Part shown: in pieces, positions 8,673-17,553 of the stretch
How the letters are laid out: the number at the start of each line of letters is the position of its first letter
How positions within the stretch are numbered: position 1 is the stretch's first letter
Assembly: GCA_030148705.1 (NCBI GenBank)
Contig: JASBSY010000024.1
Coordinates: forward strand, 85,212 to 125,652
Direction: 5' to 3'
DNA from: Pukyongia sp.
Lineage (GTDB): Bacteria > Bacteroidota > Bacteroidia > Flavobacteriales > Flavobacteriaceae
Length of the DNA: 40,441 nucleotides
Notes under the pieces: model-generated
Database searches by the model: none
Seen by the model: only the letters and a program-made list of their open reading frames with translations
What the model was told of the DNA's origin: nothing
Program-made: the position numbers and the translations under genes

Positions 8673-8703
8673 TTTGTGATTTCCTATATATGGGGTATCT
8701 TTG
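8673..8703 (+). promoter_or_regulatory. Bacteroidota-type promoter of the acyl-CoA dehydrogenase gene
   Basis: TTTG at 8673-8676, a 19-nt spacer and TATCTTTG at 8696-8703 match the flavobacterial TTTG-N19-TAnnTTTG consensus exactly. The predicted transcript would begin near 8710, some 35 nt before the ATG at 8745. This rules out the longer GTG start at 8676, which lies inside the promoter. Confidence 0.75.
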
Positions 8704-8744
8704 CTGCACTTTCTAAAACACAATTATTTATAAACCAGCTATCC

Positions 8745-9887
8745 ATGGATTTCAACCTTTCTGAAGAACATTTAATGATTCGAGACGCTGCCCGCGATTT
8801 TGCTAAAACGGAACTTCTGCCGGGTGTAATTGAACGCGATAATGAGCAACGTTTTCCGACGGAGCAGGTAAAGAAAATGGCAGAGTTGGGGTTCCTGGGT
8901 ATGATGGTGGATCCCAAGTACGGAGGGGGAGGAATGGACACGGTATCCTATGTGCTCGCCATGGAAGAACTCAGCAAGATAGACGCTTCGAGTTCGGTGA
9001 TCGTCTCGGTGAATAATTCACTTGTGTGTTACGGACTTCAGGCTTTTGGAACTGAAGAACAAAAACAGAAATACCTTACCAAACTGGCCACGGGAGAATC
9101 CATAGGTGCATTTTGCCTCAGCGAACCGGAAGCGGGAAGTGATGCTACTTCTCAACGCACCACAGCGATCGACAAAGGCGATCATTATATACTTAACGGA
9201 ACGAAGAACTGGATCACCAACGGCGGCAGTGCCGATTATCACCTTGTGATCGCACAGACCGACCGGGAAAAAGGCCATAAAGGCATCAACGCTTTTATTG
9301 TTGAAAAGTCCTGGGATGGGTTTGAAGTGGGCCCTAAGGAAGACAAACTGGGTATTCGAGGCAGTGATACACATACCCTGAATTTCAACGATGTAAAAGT
9401 GCCCAAGGAGAACCGAATAGGGGAAGACGGATTTGGATTTAAATTTGCGATGAAGACATTGAGTGGCGGGCGCATTGGAATCGCGGCCCAGGCTTTGGGG
9501 ATAGCGGCCGGAGCCTACGAAATGTCACGGGATTATTCGAAGATCCGCAAGGCCTTCGGAACCGAGATCTGCAACCACCAGGCCATTGCCTTTAAGCTGG
9601 CCGATATGCTCACCGAGATCGAAGCTGCGCGGCACCTGGTTATGAAAGCTGCCTGGGACAAAGACCAGGGCAGGAACTACGATATGAGCAGTGCGATGGC
9701 CAAGTTGTACGCTTCAAAAGTAGCCATGGCAACTACTGTAGAAGCCGTTCAGATCCACGGCGGAAACGGATTTGTAAAGGAATACCATGTTGAACGCCTG
9801 ATGCGGGATGCAAAGATCACTCAGATTTATGAAGGTACTTCAGAAATTCAGAAGATAGTTATCTCCAGGGGCCTGTTACGAGATTAG
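8745..9887 (+). CDS. Acyl-CoA dehydrogenase
   Basis: A 380-aa FAD-dependent enzyme that introduces the alpha-beta double bond into an acyl-CoA in beta-oxidation or branched-chain amino-acid breakdown. Family motifs are 'GAFCLSEPEAGSDATS' (FAD/substrate binding), 'FGTEICNHQAIAFKLADM' and the C-terminal 'QIYEGTSEIQK', whose Glu is the usual catalytic base of short-chain and butyryl-type enzymes. The length is standard. The start is ATG 8745: it gives the typical M-D-F-x-L-S-E-E-H opening and lies just downstream of a clear promoter. No other beta-oxidation genes flank it, so substrate chain length is unknown. Confidence 0.92.
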   Translation: MDFNLSEEHLMIRDAARDFAKTELLPGVIERDNEQRFPTEQVKKMAELGFLGMMVDPKYGGGGMDTVSYVLAMEELSKIDASSSVIVSVNNSLVCYGLQAFGTEEQKQKYLTKLATGESIGAFCLSEPEAGSDATSQRTTAIDKGDHYILNGTKNWITNGGSADYHLVIAQTDREKGHKGINAFIVEKSWDGFEVGPKEDKLGIRGSDTHTLNFNDVKVPKENRIGEDGFGFKFAMKTLSGGRIGIAAQALGIAAGAYEMSRDYSKIRKAFGTEICNHQAIAFKLADMLTEIEAARHLVMKAAWDKDQGRNYDMSSAMAKLYASKVAMATTVEAVQIHGGNGFVKEYHVERLMRDAKITQIYEGTSEIQKIVISRGLLRD

Positions 9888-9915
9888 GCCCTGCTGCAAA
9901 GCATTTTAAAAAAAC

Positions 9916-11814
9916 TTACAGGAAGAAATTCCAGACCAGGCCGAAACGTATCACCGCATCCCGAAAGGGATAGCCGGGTGCGGAAAAATGATCGTTAGAC
10001 GAGCTGAAGAGTTGGTTGATGTGCTCGTACTTAAAGTAAATCCGCGTCTGCCTGATCTTCGCATTAAAAAACAGGTCCAGCCGGGGAAACCCACCCAACT
10101 TTGTTTCATTCTGCACATAAAACTCTGCCAGGACGGGATCGTATCCGTTCATATTGTATTCGGTAAAGTATTTAAAATTGATTCCCGTCTGAAGGAAAAG
10201 TGCCTTCTTAAACCAATGGTCTTCGTAATACAATGACTGCCTGGTGATAATTTCCGGAACATTCAAAACTTCATCGCCGGAGAGCGGCTGCTGAAAGATA
10301 ACTGTATTCATTAGAGCGAATGGGCCGTAGCTGAATTCCTTCTCGGCCTTCACCTTTAAATAATCCACGCGTTCATTGAATTGTCGAGGAGTTGGCGTGC
10401 TGTCGTTTTCCGCAATGGTGAAATAGGTATAATCGTCTATCCCGGTGTAACTAACTGTTGCGTTCAACAACTTTTTTGAACGCAGCTCGATTTTTAGCTC
10501 CTGGGTTTTTACGTTTTCAAAGTCATGCTGCCAGTTATAATTCACATAATCACTCTGGTAGAGCAAAAAATTGAAATTTGGAGCCACCGAATGTATGGTT
10601 GCAGAGGCTTTTACATCGTTCTCCTCGTTAAAGGCAAATGACGCTGCGGCTGTAAGATAGTTGCCATCGAAGTCGCCCGCAAGGTTTAAAGCACCTTCCC
10701 CGGAAAGTTCGAAGCCGCGGTATTGTTTGCTGTAACTTGCTCCCAGCTGAACAATATTCCCTTTTAAACGATTGGAGATCCGGCCGTCATCCAGAATAAG
10801 CACGGTATTATAACCGTAGTTGTAATCGGTATATCCAACAAAAGCTCCCAGTTCGCCAATCAGACTGCTTTCCAGACGGGCAAATGCCTGCGCATTAAAA
10901 TGTTCGAGCTTGGTGGTCTTTTTAAGATCGGAGGGTTCATAAGAGACTCCGAAGCCATCGAAGGGTTCATTTTGTCTGTACTCGTAAAACTTGTCTTCGT
11001 AGCTTAGTCTGTTTCCAATGGTGAGCACATTATAACCCAGGCTATCTCTTTTACCCAAAAGATCGTATTCGTGTTCCCCGTAAAATCGCAGGCCTTCAAG
11101 CTTGTTTTCCGCATTTTCGAAATTCACATCCAGCCGGGCCCGGTCTTCAAACTCCGGATCGTCGGTTCTAAAAAGAAAGAGGGAATTTTCTGTTAAGCCG
11201 CCATTTTCTTCATTCAGTATATCCTGAGCTGCAATGTGAGCCCGCGCCTTATAGCGTTTGTCTTTGGTATGATAGGAGGTAGTAAATCGAAAATTTCCCG
11301 TACTGCTTAGCATCTGCTGATAATTTCCCAGGGAGCGAACACCTTTATAGGCTACCGAGAAGTTAAATTGTTCGCTGGTATTTACCGTAAAGAAGGCATC
11401 CAGTTGCTGCCCCTGCTCGAAAGCGGTTTTAAAATAGAGCTCGGTTAGCGGGGTTGGTACATGATAGTACTTCATGTCCTCGATTTCCAAATAGTTGAAA
11501 TGATGTGACTGAGCTGCAAAGAGCGGGATTAAATTCTTTTTATTGAAATCGTAAGCCAGGGTATTGTATGTTTGCCCCACATTGGCAAACGGCATTAATT
11601 CGAAATTATCTTTGCGCAAATAATTGAACTGGTATTCCTTCTTAATTGTGAGAGACGTATCCACATGGGTGGTGTCCCGGTTCACCGAAATAATTTTGTA
11701 AAGTTCTATTGGAGGCTTATCCTTTTTTAATTTTGTGGCGGGGCTCGGACTGTTTTGTGCCAATAAGCAGACCCAGGGGCATAAAAGAACTAGAACATAG
11801 AACACTTTTTTCAT
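9916..11814 (-). CDS. Putative outer-membrane porin (Porin_10-like)
   Basis: A 632-aa exported protein. The start at ATG 11812-11814 gives a clear signal peptide (MKKVFYVLVLLCPWVCLLAQ); an in-frame TTG further upstream is rejected. The mature part is rich in alternating aromatic/polar strands, contains 'NTLAYDFNKKNLIPLFAAQSHH' near the N-terminus and ends with an aromatic beta-strand 'FGLVWNFFL', as in outer-membrane barrels. The overall look matches the 'putative porin' family common in Bacteroidota. Substrate unknown. It converges with the acyl-CoA dehydrogenase gene (28-nt gap) and is divergent from rnhB (61-nt gap). Confidence 0.75.
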   Translation of the reverse strand: MKKVFYVLVLLCPWVCLLAQNSPSPATKLKKDKPPIELYKIISVNRDTTHVDTSLTIKKEYQFNYLRKDNFELMPFANVGQTYNTLAYDFNKKNLIPLFAAQSHHFNYLEIEDMKYYHVPTPLTELYFKTAFEQGQQLDAFFTVNTSEQFNFSVAYKGVRSLGNYQQMLSSTGNFRFTTSYHTKDKRYKARAHIAAQDILNEENGGLTENSLFLFRTDDPEFEDRARLDVNFENAENKLEGLRFYGEHEYDLLGKRDSLGYNVLTIGNRLSYEDKFYEYRQNEPFDGFGVSYEPSDLKKTTKLEHFNAQAFARLESSLIGELGAFVGYTDYNYGYNTVLILDDGRISNRLKGNIVQLGASYSKQYRGFELSGEGALNLAGDFDGNYLTAAASFAFNEENDVKASATIHSVAPNFNFLLYQSDYVNYNWQHDFENVKTQELKIELRSKKLLNATVSYTGIDDYTYFTIAENDSTPTPRQFNERVDYLKVKAEKEFSYGPFALMNTVIFQQPLSGDEVLNVPEIITRQSLYYEDHWFKKALFLQTGINFKYFTEYNMNGYDPVLAEFYVQNETKLGGFPRLDLFFNAKIRQTRIYFKYEHINQLFSSSNDHFSAPGYPFRDAVIRFGLVWNFFL

Positions 11815-11833
11815 GAAGGACGGTCTGATACGA

Positions 11834-11841
11834 CAAAGGTA
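11834..11841 (-). promoter_or_regulatory. Putative -7 box of the porin gene
   Basis: The minus strand reads TACCTTTG, matching TAnnTTTG, 19 nt upstream of the porin ATG. No TTG is found at the expected -33 distance. It lies in the 61-nt divergent gap shared with rnhB. Confidence 0.4.
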
Positions 11842-11875
11842 AATTTTTAAACGAAAATACTTACTTTTAATTTCA

Positions 11876-12475
11876 ATGCTAAAACTCAAAATTCATCAGC
11901 ATCTCATAGAGTGCGGAACAGATGAAGCCGGCCGTGGCTGTTTGGCAGGTCCGGTTACCGCTGCGGCTGTAATTCTTCCGGACGATTTTCAGCATCCCTG
12001 GCTGAATGATTCGAAACTACTTTCTGAAAAGAAACGACTTGAGCTTCGGCCCATCATTGAAGCCGAAGCGAAGTGTTTTGCCGTAGCACACGCGATGGTG
12101 GAGGAGATCGATGAATACAATATCCTGAATGCTTCTATCCTTGCGATGCACAGAGCTATTGAAAAATTAGCTGTCGGTCCGCAGTTTATCGCAATTGACG
12201 GGAATAGGTTTAAACCCCTGAACGATATTCCACATCAATGTGTAGTGAAAGGCGATAGCAAATACCTGCACATAGCTGCAGCCTCTGTGCTCGCAAAAAC
12301 CTACAGAGATGACTACCTCTCGGAACTCGACAAAGAATTCCCCATGTACCGGTGGAAGAAGAACAAAGGCTACCCCACAAAGGAACATCGTTCGGCTCTG
12401 TTGAAATTCGGCCCGACTTCGTATCACAGAAAGAGTTTCCGACTGCTTCCCGACCAGTTAAAACTCAAGCTGTAA
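11876..12475 (+). CDS. rnhB: Ribonuclease HII
   Basis: A 199-aa endonuclease that nicks the RNA strand of RNA-DNA hybrids and removes misincorporated ribonucleotides. The N-terminal catalytic block '[15 protein letters not shown]' supplies Asp16 and Glu17. Further conserved blocks are 'AIDGNRF', '[23 protein letters not shown]' and '[12 protein letters not shown]'. The length is typical. The ATG lies 61 nt from the divergent porin start. The 814-aa lipoprotein gene downstream has its own promoter-like box, so co-transcription is uncertain. Confidence 0.95.
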   Translation: MLKLKIHQHLIECGTDEAGRGCLAGPVTAAAVILPDDFQHPWLNDSKLLSEKKRLELRPIIEAEAKCFAVAHAMVEEIDEYNILNASILAMHRAIEKLAVGPQFIAIDGNRFKPLNDIPHQCVVKGDSKYLHIAAASVLAKTYRDDYLSELDKEFPMYRWKKNKGYPTKEHRSALLKFGPTSYHRKSFRLLPDQLKLKL

Positions 12476-12547
12476 CAGTTGATGCGGTTTTTTTTCTTAG
12501 AAGGAATTGTTGAAAACAAGTCGATAAAGATTTTATGCTACGGCCGA

Positions 12548-12574
12548 TTGAGGCATTTTTACTGCCTATTTTTG
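12548..12574 (+). promoter_or_regulatory. Putative promoter adjacent to the lipoprotein start (leaderless?)
   Basis: TTG at 12548-12550 and TATTTTTG at 12567-12574 are separated by 16 nt, slightly short of the usual 17-23. The ATG at 12579 follows the box by only four bases, so a transcript from here would have almost no leader. Confidence 0.4.
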
Positions 12575-12578
12575 TTGT

Positions 12579-15023
12579 ATGAAGCAATTTTTGAAGTTGT
12601 TGTTCATCCTAATTTTGCCGGGACTGCTAATTTGCTGTTCGGAAGAAAATTCCCGTGAGTCCCAGCTAACCGACTTCATTCCCGAAGAGGCCATATTAGT
12701 CTTAAAAGTGAACGACCTGCAGTTGCTTCAGAGGGACATTGGGCAACACGATGCGCTGTCTGCGTTCAAATCTTCGGCCATTTATCCCATTCTTAGTGGC
12801 CGGCATAAGATTCTTCAGCATATCCGATCCGTGAATCCGGTTTTATTAAGCATCATAAAGCTTAAGGATTCCACCTATGGGTATACCCTTGTAAGCAGGC
12901 AGGATTCGCTGAACTTTCAAATCGACTCCTCTAAGAATCGAAGCTCGGAAACATTAAAATACAAGGACATTAGCATTAAAAGGATTTCGTTGGAGGACGA
13001 AACTGTTTTTACCGCCCTAAAGGACAGTTTATTTATCGCTTCCTCTTCTCAACAGGTTTTAGAGAACCTGCTTACCGATAAAACCTATATGAAGCCTTCA
13101 TTGCAGAAAAATTTAAGTGCTCGCAATGTCAAGGAACTCTCCCTTATCCAGTTGCACCCTCAGTTAAAACTGGCGGACACCTCTCTTTCAGACCTGGCCG
13201 AATTTGTACAGTTGGACGTAAGCATTGCACCCACAGGAATCACCGCTGCCGGGGTAGCAGTTACATCAGCCGAAAACAACTACCTCATTGATAGTTTTAA
13301 AGGGCAGACTCCACAAGAGAATACGATTATGTCGGTACTTCCCTCAGCTACGAATTCGGTTGTATCGCTAACTTTCAACAATGCCGCTGTCATCGTGCAA
13401 AATCTGCGTGCATTCGCCGGCGATTCTACACATACAACGTCGGTACCGCTTTTTGAAACCATTACCGAAATAGCGGAGATTTCCCTGCCGGATGGGAAGG
13501 CGGTGGCCATGCACAGTATAGATGCGGTGGCTGCTGGGGAAGCTTTAACTGCCATGAGAAGTGAACATGCCGTTTTCCGGGATGTGGAGATCTTTAATTT
13601 TTCCGAACCCGGAATCTTCAGGAGTAGTTTTTATCCATTGATATCGTCTTCGGTTAATTTCGGATTTCGGCTCGATCAATATTTTGTCTTCACTGAAACT
13701 GTAGCATCTGCCGAAGGTATCATCTCGGCTTATAAGAGTAACGATGTAATCGAAAATACGGTTTACTTTAAAAATTCCAAACAATATTTATCTGACGCTT
13801 CTTCATTATTGGTTATGCATTTTAACGGCTTGGTAAAAAGTGGTATCGCGAACGTTTTCTTCCCCGAATTGTCTTCGATTAATTCGGAAAGAGCGATCGA
13901 CAAATACCCCCTGGCTGTAATGCAGTTCACATACGACCGGGATTTTGCACATGTAAATTTTGTGAGCCTGGAAACCGGTTCAACCAAACAGATCACCGGG
14001 CGGGTTACTCAGCTGGCAAGTAAGAACCTGGACCGGGCGATTCTGGGATCACCGCAATTTTTCAGCAATCATCGCAGCGGGGGTCAGGACATAGCAGTTC
14101 AGGATATGAGCAATAAACTACAGCTGCTGGCTGTAAACGGAAAAACACTGTGGACCAAACAACTGCAGGGCCCTATCCTGGGGGAAATACAGGAAGTAGA
14201 CCTGTTGCGAAACGGCAAAAAACAACTTGCATTTGTCACAGCCAACAGTTTACATATTATCGAAAGGAATGGAAAACCGGTAGCGCCTTTTCCACTCAAG
14301 TTTAAAGATAAGATAACACAACCCTTATCGGTTTTCGACTATGACAACAATCGCAACTATCGATTTGCGGTAGTTCAGGGAAAGGAGGTATTCCTGTATG
14401 ATAACAAGGGTAAAATCGTTTCCGGCTTCCGATTTAAAAAAACCGCTTCGGAAATCGTTCAGCCTATAAAGCACTTCCGAATTGGCAATAAGGATTATAT
14501 AGTCATCCCCGAGGCGAACGGCACACTTAATATCCTAAGCCGTGTCGGTACACCGCGGATACAACTCAGGAAGAAATTCAACTTTTCCGAAATTCCCATC
14601 ACCACCGAAGGTTCCAATTTTGTGGTTATTACTAGGGAGCATACCAAAGAAAGCATTTCTCAAAACGGGAAGCTAAGCAGCACGAACTTATCGGTTACAG
14701 ACAGTTACTGGTTTACAACTGCCGGCAGAATCAAAGTTACCCTGGACGATAATTTACTTCGAATAGATGGCAAGCTGGTGGAACTCCCATTCGGGATATA
14801 CACGCCGCCAACCATCTTCAGAAGTGGTGGCAATACCTATATTTCTATCACTGAAACTCAGGAAAAGAAAGTCTATATCTACAATACAGACGGAAGTCTT
14901 CATCCGGGGTTTCCGGTATATGGCTCTTCAGCGGCTATGCTCGGTGATGCAAATAAGAACGGCCGGTTAAATATTCTGGTTAAAGGGGCAGATAGCGAGA
15001 TAATCCTGTACCAACTGGAATAA
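12579..15023 (+). CDS. Uncharacterised lipoprotein with C-terminal propeller-like region
   Basis: An 814-aa protein. A lipoprotein signal peptide ends in LLICC, predicting lipid anchoring. The N-terminal ~480 residues include 'DFIPEEAILVLKVNDLQLLQRDIG' and resemble the DUF3352-type fold by pattern only. Residues ~490-814 have repeated short strands of the 'NGKTLW', 'GKPVAPFPLKF', 'DNKGKIVSGFRF' and 'DGSLHPGFPVYG' kind, as in PQQ-like or WD-like propellers. The final 'GDANKNGRLNILVKGADSEI' looks like a calcium-loop FG-GAP-type repeat. Function unknown. It follows rnhB on the same strand after 103 nt. No catalytic motif was seen. Confidence 0.75.
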   Translation: MKQFLKLLFILILPGLLICCSEENSRESQLTDFIPEEAILVLKVNDLQLLQRDIGQHDALSAFKSSAIYPILSGRHKILQHIRSVNPVLLSIIKLKDSTYGYTLVSRQDSLNFQIDSSKNRSSETLKYKDISIKRISLEDETVFTALKDSLFIASSSQQVLENLLTDKTYMKPSLQKNLSARNVKELSLIQLHPQLKLADTSLSDLAEFVQLDVSIAPTGITAAGVAVTSAENNYLIDSFKGQTPQENTIMSVLPSATNSVVSLTFNNAAVIVQNLRAFAGDSTHTTSVPLFETITEIAEISLPDGKAVAMHSIDAVAAGEALTAMRSEHAVFRDVEIFNFSEPGIFRSSFYPLISSSVNFGFRLDQYFVFTETVASAEGIISAYKSNDVIENTVYFKNSKQYLSDASSLLVMHFNGLVKSGIANVFFPELSSINSERAIDKYPLAVMQFTYDRDFAHVNFVSLETGSTKQITGRVTQLASKNLDRAILGSPQFFSNHRSGGQDIAVQDMSNKLQLLAVNGKTLWTKQLQGPILGEIQEVDLLRNGKKQLAFVTANSLHIIERNGKPVAPFPLKFKDKITQPLSVFDYDNNRNYRFAVVQGKEVFLYDNKGKIVSGFRFKKTASEIVQPIKHFRIGNKDYIVIPEANGTLNILSRVGTPRIQLRKKFNFSEIPITTEGSNFVVITREHTKESISQNGKLSSTNLSVTDSYWFTTAGRIKVTLDDNLLRIDGKLVELPFGIYTPPTIFRSGGNTYISITETQEKKVYIYNTDGSLHPGFPVYGSSAAMLGDANKNGRLNILVKGADSEIILYQLE

Positions 15024-15102
15024 TCTCTTTATTATCAAATAGATAAATCCCTTCTATTTTTTAAGGTTTTCTTATCTTTAATGATATTCGAAAAACAGTA
15101 TC

Positions 15103-15801
15103 ATGAAAAGTTTCATATTTACATTTATAGTTCTTGCTTTTTTAACTACATCAACCCAGGCACAACACGGCTGCAGCAAATATTATCCGTTTTCGGAAGG
15201 AGCTAAATCGCAATTAACCCTATACAACGGAAAGGGAAAGGCAGCCGGAATGGTTGAATATCACGTACTGAATATCAGCGATAACGGTAGTTCGCAAACC
15301 GCTACCATGGAAACCACGATTACCGATGAGAAAGGTGAAACCATTTCGGTTACCGAGTACGACGCCACTTGCACTGAGGGCGTCGTATCGATAGATTTTA
15401 ATTCACTAATGCGTCCGGAAATGATGCAGGCCTACGGTGAAATGGATGTTGACACCGAAATAACAGGTACAAATATCGACCTGCCTAATGAATTGGAGGT
15501 GGGACAGACCTTGCCCGATGCCGAAATCAACATCAGGATAAGTATATCGGGGATGAATTTGAACATGCAAACAACTATAACCGATCGAAAGGTATTGGAC
15601 AGAGAAACCGTAACCACGCCGGCCGGAACCTTCGATTGTTATGTCCTCACGCAGACTATGGATCTAAAATCAATGGGGGCAAACCGGAGCAGTTCTTCGA
15701 AGCAATGGGTATCGGAAGGCGTAGGGGTTGTTAAGACTGAAGATTATAACAAAAGAGGAAAGCTGGACGGATATTCGGTATTAACATCATTTACGCGATA
15801 A
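15103..15801 (+). CDS. Secreted protein, DUF3108/TapB-like
   Basis: A 232-aa protein with a clean signal peptide ending T-Q-A-Q. The mature N-terminus 'CSKYYPFSEGAKSQLTLYNGKGK' and the mid-region 'TPAGTFDCYVLTQTM' followed by 'KQWVSEGVGVVKTEDYN' resemble the DUF3108/TapB family of beta-rich periplasmic proteins. That assignment is by pattern, not a database search. Biochemical role unknown. It is preceded by an AT-rich gap holding a near-match to the -7 box (TATCTTTA at 15073-15080) and converges with lipB. Confidence 0.65.
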   Translation: MKSFIFTFIVLAFLTTSTQAQHGCSKYYPFSEGAKSQLTLYNGKGKAAGMVEYHVLNISDNGSSQTATMETTITDEKGETISVTEYDATCTEGVVSIDFNSLMRPEMMQAYGEMDVDTEITGTNIDLPNELEVGQTLPDAEINIRISISGMNLNMQTTITDRKVLDRETVTTPAGTFDCYVLTQTMDLKSMGANRSSSSKQWVSEGVGVVKTEDYNKRGKLDGYSVLTSFTR

Positions 15802-15823
15802 AATAAAGGAAGATAATACAGGT

Positions 15824-16549
15824 TTATCTCGGTTTCTCCCGCTCTAATTCTTTAACTGCGGAAGCTTCGAACAGATGAAGAAAATGTTCTAAAAGCTTTG
15901 ACTGTACTTCCTCCATTGGAACTTCTGCCTTTCCCAATTCGACATTGAGAGAGGTTACAGCTTTGCCACGGATTCCGCAGGGTATCATATGGTCGAAATA
16001 GCCAAGGTTGGAATTTACATTCAGGGCAAAACCATGCATGGTTACCCACCTGCTGGCCCGAACTCCCATTGCGCAAATCTTTCTGGCGAAGGGCGTTCCA
16101 ACGTCCAGCCATACACCGGTTTCACCTTCACTGCGTTCGGCTTTTAAGCCATAATCTGCTAAAGTAAGAATAACCATTTCTTCCAGCAGACGCAGGTACT
16201 TGTGTATATCGGTAAAGAAGTTTTCCAGGTCTAATATTGGATATCCCACTATTTGGCCCGGCCCGTGATAGGTGATGTCGCCTCCCCGATTGATCTTGTA
16301 GAAACTCGCATCGATCTCGGCCAGTTTTTCTTCGGAAATCAACAAGTTATCATGGTCGCCGCTCTTTCCGAGGGTATAGACATGCGGATGTTCAACAAAA
16401 AGAAAATAGTTAGGGGTCTTTTCGTCCCGTTCCTCCCTTCTATTCCTGATCTTTATATCCAGTATCTCCTTAAAAAGATTCTCCTGATAATCCCAGGTCA
16501 CTTTATAATCCTTTAGTCCGAGGTCCCTTATTTCAATTTCCTTGTTCAT
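15824..16549 (-). CDS. lipB: Lipoyl(octanoyl) transferase LipB
   Basis: A 241-aa enzyme that moves the octanoyl group from acyl carrier protein to lipoyl domains in protein lipoylation. Conserved blocks are 'HVYTLGKSGD', 'GGDITYHGPGQIVGYPILDL', 'ARKICAMGVRASRWVTMHGFALNVN' (catalytic Lys) and 'MIPCGIRGKAVTSL' (catalytic Cys). The start is ATG 16547-16549, two bases after the stop of the upstream lipoprotein gene, which indicates an operon. No lipA is present in the window. Confidence 0.95.
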   Translation of the reverse strand: MNKEIEIRDLGLKDYKVTWDYQENLFKEILDIKIRNRREERDEKTPNYFLFVEHPHVYTLGKSGDHDNLLISEEKLAEIDASFYKINRGGDITYHGPGQIVGYPILDLENFFTDIHKYLRLLEEMVILTLADYGLKAERSEGETGVWLDVGTPFARKICAMGVRASRWVTMHGFALNVNSNLGYFDHMIPCGIRGKAVTSLNVELGKAEVPMEEVQSKLLEHFLHLFEASAVKELEREKPR

Positions 16550-16551
16550 CC

Positions 16552-17289
16552 TTATTTTTCCAATTCAACAGTAAGATCCAGCAGATCCGGATTCTTAAAG
16601 TAGTCTACAAAACTGCGTTCCAGGGTAACTGTCTTTCCGTCTGCCGACACCTTTGCGTCTGAAGTGGATGTTTTCTTGATGCGCTTCGGAAAAGTATATT
16701 TCAAGGTATAATTCATTCCACTCATAAAAGCCTCTGCCTGTTGCATACTATCTACCTGGGCCTTATGCCGCTCATTGTCTTTGATAAAGGCATCCCTTTT
16801 AAAAACACTTTTCTTAAAACTGTAAGTTACTCCCAGGATTTCAGGTTGGGGGTCCGACTCTTCCGCGTCGGGATCGTTCTTCATCCCGGGAATGAATTCG
16901 GCGGTTTGCTCGAATCCTTTCATAAGTTCATTTGCTTCAGAAACGGATGTAAAATCTACAAACATATCCACCACCATTTTGTTAATCTCTGGATCGGTGT
17001 CGATCTTTAAGTTGTACTTGCTCATGGCCTTTAGTCGGTCCTGCTCAGCCATGGGCAGCTGTGCAATACTATCCTTCTTTTCTTCGAGTATATCCCGGAA
17101 GGCGATTATGGTATCCTGTTTCACAAAGCTGGAGTCCTGAGACATTTCTCCACCAAAGGCCATCATCTCACTCAGGTCGACACTTAGTGCCATTCGGCCG
17201 CTTCCGTCTTCGTTGATTACCATAGTTTCGGAAAACTGGCAACTTAGCAGACTCAGGGAAACACCAAAAAGGAATATTATTTTTTTCAT
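16552..17289 (-). CDS. Uncharacterised lipoprotein
   Basis: A 245-aa protein with a lipoprotein signal peptide ending LSLLSC, followed by 'ETMVINEDGSGRMALSVDLSEMM', a beginning I associate with small flavobacterial lipoproteins of unknown role. The body is charged and probably helical/beta mixed, with several Met-rich patches; no catalytic motif. It is packed between lipB (2-nt gap) and a Pmp3-like membrane peptide (4-nt gap), so the three genes are likely one transcript. Nothing in the sequence ties it functionally to lipoylation. Confidence 0.75.
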   Translation of the reverse strand: MKKIIFLFGVSLSLLSCQFSETMVINEDGSGRMALSVDLSEMMAFGGEMSQDSSFVKQDTIIAFRDILEEKKDSIAQLPMAEQDRLKAMSKYNLKIDTDPEINKMVVDMFVDFTSVSEANELMKGFEQTAEFIPGMKNDPDAEESDPQPEILGVTYSFKKSVFKRDAFIKDNERHKAQVDSMQQAEAFMSGMNYTLKYTFPKRIKKTSTSDAKVSADGKTVTLERSFVDYFKNPDLLDLTVELEK

Positions 17290-17293
17290 CGGT

Positions 17294-17452
17294 CTATCGG
17301 TTAGGATTATTCAGTATGATCAGTGCAGCGATAACGCCCGGAATCCATCCGCATACGGTGAGGATCAGTACAATAAGTATAGAGCCACAGCCTTTGTCTA
17401 TAACTGCAAGCGGTGGAAACAGAATAGAAAGTAAAACTCTCCAAAAATTCAT
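17294..17452 (-). CDS. YqaE/Pmp3-family small membrane protein
   Basis: A 52-aa hydrophobic peptide with two membrane helices, containing 'ILFPPLAVIDKGCG' and 'GWIPGVIAALIIL', the hallmark of the YqaE/Pmp3 proteolipid family linked elsewhere to salt and membrane-potential stress. ATG 17450-17452 is preferred over an in-frame TTG nine codons upstream because it gives the family's usual M-N-x-x-R-x-L-L opening. It heads the cluster with the lipoprotein and lipB. A TAATTTTG box ends six bases before the ATG. Confidence 0.82.
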   Translation of the reverse strand: MNFWRVLLSILFPPLAVIDKGCGSILIVLILTVCGWIPGVIAALIILNNPNR

Positions 17453-17457
17453 AGGTA

Positions 17458-17465
17458 CAAAATTA
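17458..17465 (-). promoter_or_regulatory. Putative -7 box before the YqaE-like gene
   Basis: The minus strand reads TAATTTTG, matching TAnnTTTG, five bases from the ATG. The -33 TTG is not at a standard distance. If real, the mRNA would be nearly leaderless. Confidence 0.35.
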
Positions 17466-17516
17466 CGATTAATATTCAACTCTATCTGTCGGCGACCCTT
17501 TGATTTGTTACAACTA

Positions 17517-17547
17517 TTGATTTAGTGGAATGCAGTAAGTATCTTCG
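17517..17547 (+). promoter_or_regulatory. Putative promoter of the LuxR-type regulator gene
   Basis: TTG at 17517-17519, a 20-nt spacer and TATCTTCG at 17540-17547 give a one-mismatch flavobacterial promoter. The ATG follows at 17554. Confidence 0.45.
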
Positions 17548-17553
17548 CAGCTA

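Noticed and set aside
8475-8744. A minus-strand 82-codon frame and a longer plus-strand start (8676) around the anmK/acyl-CoA dehydrogenase gap
   Set aside because: The first overlaps anmK in another frame with no motif. The second would begin inside the promoter at 8673-8703.
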